64,000 nucleotides of DNA from JAJPKK01 sp963802745 (GTDB lineage: Bacteria; Pseudomonadota; Alphaproteobacteria; Rhizobiales; Xanthobacteraceae), in contig CAWDKL010000081.1 in the NCBI GenBank assembly GCA_963802745.1, forward strand, positions 37,750 to 101,749. The letters run 5' to 3'. Each line of letters opens with the position of its first letter. The first letter of the stretch is position 1. The position numbers were made by a program, and so were the translations under genes. The notes beneath the pieces are model-generated. The model made no database searches, was not told the DNA's origin, and saw nothing but the letters and a program-made list of their open reading frames with translations. This document shows, one piece after another, positions 58,054 to 64,000 of this stretch.

Positions 58054-58300
58054 TCAGCGGTCATCGGCCAGATCGACATCACGCGCCTGCCCGTCCTCAA
58101 ACCGGAAAATCACCCGCCAGTTGGCGCGTACCGCCACCGCCCAAGTGCTCTCCAAATCGCCTTTCCGCGTCTGAAATCGCCTTTCAGCGCATGCAGTCCG
58201 AAGGTTGGCACCTGCACAACTTTTGCGTTTACGACATCCGGCGAACACCCGACGGCAGCGGCGTTGCATTCGCGCAAGCGGCCGCTATAGTCGCGCCGCT
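58054..58300 (-). pseudogene. higB: HigB-family toxin, degraded with internal duplication
   Basis: The C-terminal part KGDLESTWAVAVRANWRVIF followed by RFEDGQARDVDL is a good RelE/HigB end, stopping at 58054. Upstream in another frame is VPTFGLHALKGDF, the preceding strand. Between them AAAGGCGATTT occurs twice, 19 bp apart, so a short duplication has broken the frame. No intact N-terminus (normally about 40 more residues) can be recovered. The toxin is almost certainly dead as written. Confidence 0.75.
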
Positions 58301-58515
58301 GCGGCCCGCGCGTCGTTGCGACGGCGATCACGTTCGCATGTCCTCGCGCGCGAGGCAAAGCGACATGGGCTTGACCTACAAGAGGCTTTGCCAATGCGAG
58401 GCCCCTTGCAATCAAACCGGAACCGTGCCCGATCGCCGTCGGGATCGCGGATTCGCGCTAACGGCACTGACAGCCGATCGGGCAGCGGGCCGCGACATCA
58501 AGGAGATAGACCCGT

Positions 58516-58860
58516 ATGATTACACCCGCCTACGCACAGGGCGCGGGGTTCAGCACCTCCGATATCCTTTCGTCCCCGATTCCGGCTATGATTATCATTT
58601 TCGTCATTATGTATTTCCTCATCCTGAGGCCGCAGCAGAAGCGCGCCAAAGAGCATCAGGAGATGGTCAAGAACTTGCGCCGCGGCGACACCTTGATCAC
58701 ATCGGGGGGGTTGGTCGGCAAGGTCACCAAAGTGGTGGATGACGACCAGGTCGAGATCGAGATCGCGGACGGCATTAAGGTACGCCAGGTGCGCAGCATG
58801 GTGACGACCGTGCGGGCCAAGGGCGAGCCGGTGAAGGACGACAAGAGCGCGGGCAGCTGA
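58516..58860 (+). CDS. yajC: Preprotein translocase accessory subunit YajC
   Basis: A 114-residue protein with one membrane helix: MITPAYAQGAGFSTSDILSS, PAMIIIFVIMYFLILRPQQK and RAKEHQEMVKNLRRGDTLIT, then SGGLVGKVTKVVDD. YajC joins SecDF to the SecYEG channel. AAGGAG precedes the ATG. It leads the yajC-secD-secF cluster, with 70 bp to secD. Confidence 0.97.
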   Translation: MITPAYAQGAGFSTSDILSSPIPAMIIIFVIMYFLILRPQQKRAKEHQEMVKNLRRGDTLITSGGLVGKVTKVVDDDQVEIEIADGIKVRQVRSMVTTVRAKGEPVKDDKSAGS

Positions 58861-58930
58861 CCCACATCCCACGCAGAACGATTCGCCTCGGCGCGGCGGA
58901 TCGGTTAGGACAAAGTCCGGGAGGACGGCC

Positions 58931-60538
58931 ATGTTGTATTTTTCGCGCACGAAGGCGGCAGCCATTCTGCTGACGGCGCTCGTCATCTGCAGCTTCATGA
59001 TACCGAACTTCTTCCCCGAGCAGGTCGTGAAGACGTGGCCGGCATGGGCACAACGGCGCCTGGTGCTCGGCCTCGATCTTCAGGGCGGCTCCCACATCCT
59101 GCTTGAAGTCGACCAAAACGACATCCGCAAGCAGCGTCTCGACACCCTGCGCGATGAAGTGCTGCGCACGCTGCGGGAGGCCCGCATCACCTGGGCCAAT
59201 GCGCCGGCGGTGCGCGGAAACAGCGTCGAGGTGCGGCTGCGCGAGGGGCCGGGTTTCGAGGCCGCCTACAACAAGCTGCGCGACCTGTCGCAGCCGCTCG
59301 GCGGCGTGCTGCAGGGTAATGGCCAGCGCACCCTCGACGTGTTCGATGCCGGCGGCGGGCTGATCCGCTTGACGCCGAGCGATGCCGGGATGATCGAACG
59401 CACCCGTCAGACCATCGATCAGTCGATCCCCATCATCGAGAAGCGCATCAACGAACTCGGGCTGGTGGAGCCGACCATCCAGCGTCAGGGCACCGATCGC
59501 ATCCTGGTGCAGGTGCCCGGCCTCGGCGACCCGCGCCGGCTGCTCGAGCTCCTCGGCCAAACCGCGAAACTGGAATTTCGCCTGGTCGATACCACCATGA
59601 GCGCCGAGGACGCCCTCAAGGGACGCCCGCCTGCGGATGACGAAGTGCTCTTCGAAGGCAAAGGCGACCAAAAAGTTCCGTTTCTGGTCAAGAAGCAGGC
59701 GCTGGTCGAGGGCGGCGACCTGACCGACGCGCAAGCCTCGTTCGACCAGCGCACCAGCGAGCCGATCGTGAACTTCAAGTTCAACAGCATCGGGGCGCGC
59801 AAATTTGGCCGCGCCACGCAAGAAAATGTCGGCCGGCCGTTTGCCATCGTGCTCGACAATGAGGTGATCTCGGCGCCGGTCATCCGCGAACCGATCCTCG
59901 GCGGCTCGGGGCAGATTTCCGGCAGTTTCACCGTCGAAAGTGCCAACAATCTGGCGATCCTGCTGCGCGCCGGCGCGCTGCCGGCCAAGCTTACGGTGAT
60001 TGAACAGCGCGTCGTCGGCCCCGGCCTCGGTCTCGATTCGATCCGCGCCGGTGAAACCGCCTCGATCGCCGGCGCCATCCTGGTGGTGGTGTTCATGCTG
60101 GCGACCTACGGGCTGTTCGGCCTGTTCGCCAACATCGCGGTCGCCATCAATGTGGCGATGATCATCGGAATCCTGTCGTTCCTCAGCGCCACCTTGACGC
60201 TGCCGGGCATCGCCGGGATCGTGCTGACGGTCGGCATCGCGGTCAATTCCAACGTGCTGATCTATGAGCGTATCCGCGAAGAGGTACGCAACGGGCGCAG
60301 CGCGATTGCGGCGATCGACGCCGGCTTCACCCGCGCACTCGCCACCATCCTGGACTCCAACATCACCACCTTCATCGCCGCCGCGGTGCTGTTCATGATC
60401 GGCACCGGCCCGGTGCGGGGCTTTGCGGTGACGCTCGGCATCGGCATCATCACCAGCCTGTTCACGGCCTTCACCATGACCCGGCTGATCATGTCGTATT
60501 GGGTCCGCTCGGTGCGTCCGCGCACCGTGCCGATCTAG
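58931..60538 (+). CDS. secD: Protein translocase subunit SecD
   Basis: A 535-residue RND-type membrane protein. N-terminal helix (AAAILLTALVICSFMIPNF), then LVLGLDLQGGSHILLEVDQN, the large periplasmic P1 domain with IDQSIPIIEKRINELGLVEP, and a C-terminal five-helix bundle with VVFMLATYGLFGLFANIAVA, GIVLTVGIAVNSNVLIYERI and MTRLIMSYWV. It uses the proton gradient to complete secretion. A small mobile repeat and 135 bp separate it from secF. Confidence 0.97.
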   Translation: MLYFSRTKAAAILLTALVICSFMIPNFFPEQVVKTWPAWAQRRLVLGLDLQGGSHILLEVDQNDIRKQRLDTLRDEVLRTLREARITWANAPAVRGNSVEVRLREGPGFEAAYNKLRDLSQPLGGVLQGNGQRTLDVFDAGGGLIRLTPSDAGMIERTRQTIDQSIPIIEKRINELGLVEPTIQRQGTDRILVQVPGLGDPRRLLELLGQTAKLEFRLVDTTMSAEDALKGRPPADDEVLFEGKGDQKVPFLVKKQALVEGGDLTDAQASFDQRTSEPIVNFKFNSIGARKFGRATQENVGRPFAIVLDNEVISAPVIREPILGGSGQISGSFTVESANNLAILLRAGALPAKLTVIEQRVVGPGLGLDSIRAGETASIAGAILVVVFMLATYGLFGLFANIAVAINVAMIIGILSFLSATLTLPGIAGIVLTVGIAVNSNVLIYERIREEVRNGRSAIAAIDAGFTRALATILDSNITTFIAAAVLFMIGTGPVRGFAVTLGIGIITSLFTAFTMTRLIMSYWVRSVRPRTVPI

Positions 60539-60559
60539 CCGATGTTTCGGGTAAATCCC

Positions 60560-60621
60560 GTGGGTGGGCATAGCGCCGCCGGTGGGCACGGCGCGAAGAG
60601 CTTAGCCTTTGCCCATCCTAG
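60560..60621. repeat. GGTGGGC repeat between secD and secF
   Basis: The segment GTGGGTGGGCATAGCGCCGC then GGTGGGCACGGCGCGAAGAG CTTAGCCTTTGCCCATCCTA matches, in reverse, the left half of the element at 13179-13302 (GGCTAAGCTCTTCGCGCGCC). It is a shortened copy inserted between two genes that normally adjoin. It contains no stop signal for secDF transcription that I can identify. Confidence 0.7.
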
Positions 60622-60673
60622 GCTGCCGTGATCGCGACCATCGTCAGGAATTAAATCGTCAGGAAGAAAAAAC

Positions 60674-61666
60674 GTGCATCTCCTTCGAATCGTCCCCGAC
60701 GACACCAAATTCGATTTCATCCGCTTTCGGCGGGTGAGCTTTCCCATCTCGGCGCTGCTGTCGATCCTCGCCATCACGCTCTATTTCACCCATGGGCTGA
60801 ATTTCGGCATCGACTTCATGGGCGGCACCTTGATCGAGGCGCAGAGCAAGGTGGGCCCGGTCAACACGTCGAAGATGCGCGCGACGCTGTCCGAACTCGG
60901 CCTCGGCGAGGTCCAACTGCAGGAATTCGGCGGCCCGGAGACGGTGCTCATCCGCCTGGCCCAGCAGCCGGGCGGCGAGCTGGCGCAGCAGGCGGCGGTG
61001 CTCAAAGTGCAGGGTGCGCTCGGCGACAGCGTCGATTATCGCCGCGTGGAGGTGGTCGGGCCGCGGGTCTCCGGAGAACTGCTGCACTGGGGCATCATCG
61101 GGATTTTCGCCGCCATCGCGGCGATCCTGCTTTACCTTTGGTTCCGGTTCGAATGGCAATTCGCGCTCGGCGCCATGATCGCCAACGTGCACGACATCGT
61201 GCTGACGATGGGATTCATGTCGATCACCCAGATCGATTTCGATCTGACCAGCATCGCGGCGCTGCTCACCATTCTGGGCTATTCGCTCAACGACACCGTC
61301 GTCATCTACGATCGCATCCGCGAAATGCTGCGGCGCTACAAGAAGATGCCGATGACCGACCTGCTCAACGTGTCGATCAACGCGACGCTGTCGCGCTCGA
61401 TCGTCACCCACGTCACGGTGTCGCTGTCGCTGCTGGCGCTGCTCTTGTTCGGCGGCCAGGCCATCCGCAGCTTCACCGCCACCATGATGTTCGGCGTGGT
61501 GCTGGTCGGGACCTATACCTCGATCTTCATCGCCTCGCCGATCCTGATCTATCTCGGCGTCGGCACGGCCCGGCAGAATGCCCCGGATACCGCCGAGACG
61601 GTAACGGTCGAATCGCCGCCGACCGCCCCGGTCCGTACGCCGGCCCCCGCCCCGGCGCGGCGCTGA
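60674..61666 (+). CDS. secF: Protein translocase subunit SecF
   Basis: A 330-residue partner of SecD. LYFTHGLNFGIDFMGGTLIE is the conserved D1-type loop, LTILGYSLNDTVVIYDRIRE the membrane-bundle motif with its charged residues, and ATLSRSIVTHVTVSLSLLAL the next helix. The C-terminus is a Pro/Ala tail. The reading frame starts with GTG 60674 after a purine-rich AGGAAGAAAA. Confidence 0.96.
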   Translation: MHLLRIVPDDTKFDFIRFRRVSFPISALLSILAITLYFTHGLNFGIDFMGGTLIEAQSKVGPVNTSKMRATLSELGLGEVQLQEFGGPETVLIRLAQQPGGELAQQAAVLKVQGALGDSVDYRRVEVVGPRVSGELLHWGIIGIFAAIAAILLYLWFRFEWQFALGAMIANVHDIVLTMGFMSITQIDFDLTSIAALLTILGYSLNDTVVIYDRIREMLRRYKKMPMTDLLNVSINATLSRSIVTHVTVSLSLLALLLFGGQAIRSFTATMMFGVVLVGTYTSIFIASPILIYLGVGTARQNAPDTAETVTVESPPTAPVRTPAPAPARR

Positions 61667-61682
61667 CCCGGCGGCCTCGCGC

Positions 61683-62066
61683 ATGGAAGCGGCCGGCCGC
61701 CATCTCCCGGCTCCGGCGCCGATCGAGGCCTACGGCAACGGCGGATTTCGCTTCGCCGGCCTGTCCCATCGCGGCTCGCTCTTATGCTTGCCGGCCGGAA
61801 TCTGGGCGAGCGGCGTCAAGCAGCTGGCCGATCTCGACGAGGCGGCGTTGGCGCTGGTATTCCGGCCAGAGACCGTCATCGATCAGTTCCTGATCGGCGC
61901 CGGCCGCGAGCCGGCCGTGGCACCCCGGGCGCTGCGCGACCTATTCCGGGCGCGGCACATCGCGCTCGAGGTCATGACCACCGGCGCCGCCGTGCATACC
62001 TACAACATTCTGCTTGGGGAACGGCGGCGTGCCGGAGCGCTGCTCATCGCGGTCGGCGACGGGTGA
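61683..62066 (+). CDS. Mth938-like (DUF498/NDUFAF3-type) protein
   Basis: A 127-residue protein with EAYGNGGFRFAGLSHRGSLL, the FLIGAGREPAVAPRALRDLF and IALEVMTTGAAVHTYNILLG motifs of the Mth938 family. In eukaryotes the relative NDUFAF3 assists complex I assembly. In Alphaproteobacteria the gene often follows secF, as it does here (16 bp). Function in bacteria unproven. Confidence 0.9.
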   Translation: MEAAGRHLPAPAPIEAYGNGGFRFAGLSHRGSLLCLPAGIWASGVKQLADLDEAALALVFRPETVIDQFLIGAGREPAVAPRALRDLFRARHIALEVMTTGAAVHTYNILLGERRRAGALLIAVGDG

Positions 62067-62181
62067 CCGGGCGCCACGGCGCGTTCTGTCAAGCGAGATG
62101 GGCAAAGCGAAAGCCATGAATGACGGTTCGTATCCGCGCGTGGCAAGCTTCCACGCTCCTGCGCGATGAACGCTGCACGCC

Positions 62182-62628
62182 ATGACAGAGCATGCCCCCC
62201 GCCAGCCTGCGCTCGACGCCGACGCGCTGGCGCATTTCCTGCACGTGGAATTTCCGCAGGTTTTCAACCCCGCCAGCGGGCTCGCGATCGAAGCGGTGTG
62301 GCATGGCGGGGCGCGGGTGCGCCAAGCCTATCGGGAGGCGTTTTTGCGCCCCGGCGGCACCATTTCGGGGCCGACCATGATGGCGCTCGCGGATTTTGCC
62401 ATGTATGCGGCGGTGCTGTCCGCCATCGGGCCGGTACCGCTCGCCGTCACCACCAGCCTCACCATCAATTTCCTGCGCAAGCCGGCTGCCGCCGACCTCG
62501 TAGCGGAGGCGAAATTGCTCAAGCTCGGCAAGCGCTTGGCGGTCGGCGACGTGGGCATCCGGTCGGCTGAGAGCGCGGGCCTCGTGGCGCATGCCACCTC
62601 GACTTATTCCATCCCGTCCTGGCGTTAG
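62182..62628 (+). CDS. PaaI-family hotdog-fold thioesterase
   Basis: A 148-residue hotdog protein. RPGGTISGPTMMALADFAMYAAVLSAIG contains the loop with the catalytic Asp (ALAD), VTTSLTINFLRKPAAADLVA the central strand, and AHATSTYSIPSW the end. Such thioesterases hydrolyse acyl-CoA, often phenylacetyl- or hydroxybenzoyl-CoA. Substrate not determined. It lies between the Mth938-like gene and the ribosomal protein pair. Confidence 0.88.
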   Translation: MTEHAPRQPALDADALAHFLHVEFPQVFNPASGLAIEAVWHGGARVRQAYREAFLRPGGTISGPTMMALADFAMYAAVLSAIGPVPLAVTTSLTINFLRKPAAADLVAEAKLLKLGKRLAVGDVGIRSAESAGLVAHATSTYSIPSWR

Positions 62629-62947
62629 TTCCAGGTTACATATTACCATATTTATAAGTCATTGTAATATAGACCATAAATGACATCGCCTGGTGTTGAC
62701 CGCGGCGCGCGTCCAAGCTAAAGCTGCGCCCGCGACTGCGAGCGGAACGCGCGCGGTGGGTCAAGCATTGCGAAACCCGTCGCGGACCGCCCGGTGGCTC
62801 GGCCAATCGATATCGCGGAAGGGCGTGCTATGGCGCGCCGTCCAGGACGGGTTCGCCGCGCCGTGTTCCACCGCCCCTTCGGGAATTTCGATCGATGGGT
62901 TGCGCGAAACCCATCCACTGCTGATGCGACAACAACCGGACACGCTC
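62629..62947. promoter_or_regulatory. Gap upstream of rplM with an AT-rich patch
   Basis: This 319-bp gene-free gap precedes rplM. Positions about 62635-62695 are strikingly AT-rich (for example ATATTACCATATTTATAAG) in a GC-rich region and contain GTCATT and AATGAC as an inverted pair 15 bp apart, possible operator half-sites. The rplM-rpsI promoter is expected here, and a structured leader is possible, but I cannot define boxes with confidence. Confidence 0.4.
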
Positions 62948-63409
62948 ATGAGCACCTATTCGGCCAAGCCCGCCGACATCGAGAAAAAATGGGTGGTGAT
63001 CGACGGCAAAGGCCTCGTGGTCGGCCGCCTCGCCACCATCATCGCGATGCGGCTGCGCGGCAAGCACAAGGCCAGCTACACCCCACACATGGACGACGGC
63101 GACAACATCATCGTCATCAATGCCGAGAAGGTGATCCTCACCGGCCGCAAGGTCGAGAAGAAGATCTACTACCATCACACCGGCTTCATCGGCGGCATCA
63201 AGGAGCGTTCCGCCAAGTATATTTTGGAAGGGCGGTTCCCGGAGCGGATCGTCGAAAAGGCGGTGGAGCGCATGCTGCCGCGCGGGCCGCTGGGCCGGCG
63301 CCAGCTCGGCAATCTGCGCGTCTACAAGGGCCCTGACCATCCCCATGTGGCGCAGCAGCCCATCCCGCTCGATATCGCCGGCATGAACCGCAAGAACGCC
63401 AGGAGCTGA
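62948..63409 (+). CDS. rplM: Ribosomal protein L13
   Basis: A 153-residue large-subunit protein: KKWVVIDGKGLVVGRLATII, NAEKVILTGRKVEKKIYYHH and ERMLPRGPLGRRQLGNLRVY are diagnostic. ATG 62948 (MSTYSAKP) is the family start; the open frame upstream is noncoding. The next gene, rpsI, begins 2 bp after its stop. Confidence 0.98.
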   Translation: MSTYSAKPADIEKKWVVIDGKGLVVGRLATIIAMRLRGKHKASYTPHMDDGDNIIVINAEKVILTGRKVEKKIYYHHTGFIGGIKERSAKYILEGRFPERIVEKAVERMLPRGPLGRRQLGNLRVYKGPDHPHVAQQPIPLDIAGMNRKNARS

Positions 63410-63411
63410 CC

Positions 63412-63888
63412 GTGGCCGAAATCATCCAATCGCTGGAGCAACTCTCGGCCCTCAAACCGGCCGCGCCGGAAGCCCCGAAATACGTGCAAAAGCTCGACCA
63501 ATATGGCCGCGCCTACGCCACCGGCAAGCGCAAGAACGCCGTCGCCCGGGTTTGGCTCAAGCGCGGCACCGGCAAGATCACCGTCAACGGCCGCGACATC
63601 ACGGTATTTTTCGCCCGCCCGGTGCTGCGCATGATGATCGGCCAGCCCTTGGCGCTCGCCAACCGCAACGGCCAATACGACGTGATTTGCAACGTTTCCG
63701 GCGGCGGCCTGTCCGGCCAGGCCGGCGCGGTGCGCCACGGCCTCTCCAAGGCGCTCACCTATTTCGAGCCGGAACTGCGCAGCGTCCTCAAGCCGGGCGG
63801 CTTCCTCACCCGCGACAGCCGCGTGGTCGAGCGCAAGAAGTACGGCAAGGCCAAGGCCCGCCGCTCGTTCCAGTTCTCGAAGCGGTAA
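63412..63888 (+). CDS. rpsI: Ribosomal protein S9
   Basis: A 158-residue small-subunit protein from GTG 63412. The alphaproteobacterial N-terminal extension (about 30 residues) precedes the conserved core GRAYATGKRKNAVARVWLKR, GGGLSGQAGAVRHGLSKALT and ending KKYGKAKARRSFQFSKR, whose last Arg contacts the P-site tRNA. Translationally coupled to rplM. After it, to the window end, no further gene is visible. Confidence 0.98.
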   Translation: MAEIIQSLEQLSALKPAAPEAPKYVQKLDQYGRAYATGKRKNAVARVWLKRGTGKITVNGRDITVFFARPVLRMMIGQPLALANRNGQYDVICNVSGGGLSGQAGAVRHGLSKALTYFEPELRSVLKPGGFLTRDSRVVERKKYGKAKARRSFQFSKR

Positions 63889-64000
63889 GGACGGTTTGCG
63901 GGGTTCGCGTATTGGACCCCGCGTCCGCTGCGCGATCCGACCTCTTCGGCAATCAGTCACTGTTCGGGGCTTCGCGCTGTCAACCGGTAAAGCGGCGGCG

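Noticed and set aside
58775..60589. A 604-codon open frame on the minus strand opposite secD
   Set aside because: It is the antisense shadow of a clear secD gene in GC-rich DNA; its residues are His/Arg/Asp-rich, without any recognisable domain.

Overview
The window reads as chromosome from a high-GC alphaproteobacterium, most likely Hyphomicrobiales near Bradyrhizobium. The evidence is a GcrA cell-cycle regulator, an alphaproteobacterial purS-purQ/purL layout, an OpgC-type glucan modification cluster, many periplasmic oxidative-metabolism genes and several dispersed GC-rich repeat families. The genus is inferred from gene style, not from a search.

Layout. 0-2.6 kb: end of a beta-propeller lyase, then a DarTG operon preceded by a small zinc-ribbon gene. 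2.7-8.7 kb: secreted SnoaL-like protein, GMC oxidoreductase, a periplasmic protein, tRNA-Leu(CAG), an NDUFA9-like SDR and a cytochrome c. 8.9-12.65 kb: an accessory stretch with an HTH/PIN toxin-antitoxin pair, remnants of another pair, and a graveyard of Rhs core fragments, an HNH toxin-tip remnant and four candidate orphan immunity genes of low GC. 12.7-18.1 kb: grxD, bolA-like, purL, a NucS-like nuclease-fold gene, purQ, a small coiled-coil gene and purS. 18.3-24.7 kb: cupin, TauD-like dioxygenase, Bug-type binding protein, two SGNH hydrolases with OpgC, and ApaG. 24.8-29.5 kb: argD-argF-hslO, a repeat-rich gap and gcrA. 29.5-36.7 kb: the complete phosphate regulon phoR-pstSCAB-phoU-phoB on the minus strand with two good PHO boxes. 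36.7-43.9 kb: UPF0104 membrane protein, two flavoproteins, rpe, SDR and purB. 44-50.1 kb: AbrB genes, VapBC, an incomplete urease cluster (ureC-ureE only), a ModA-like protein and a DUF433/DUF5615 pair. 50.2-54 kb: tannase-family esterase, acetoacetate decarboxylase and a DUF815 ATPase. 54.2-58.3 kb: a defence-like island with MNT-MNT-HEPN, a serine-recombinase tail, an unknown protein, an HNH nuclease and a broken HigBA. 58.5-63.9 kb: yajC-secD-secF, a Mth938-like protein, a thioesterase, rplM and rpsI.

Two things colour the whole annotation. First, at least a dozen otherwise intact genes carry single-base indels, including purB, hslO and pstS. Most are +1 insertions, so assembly error is as likely as real decay. 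Second, the accessory DNA is unusually dense in toxin-antitoxin modules and their fragments, interleaved with housekeeping operons. The most interesting unexplained parts are the Rhs/immunity array (10.2-12.6 kb), the double-nucleotidyltransferase HEPN module and the unknown-protein plus HNH pair (54.3-57.6 kb), and a PstB whose Walker A serine is replaced by leucine.
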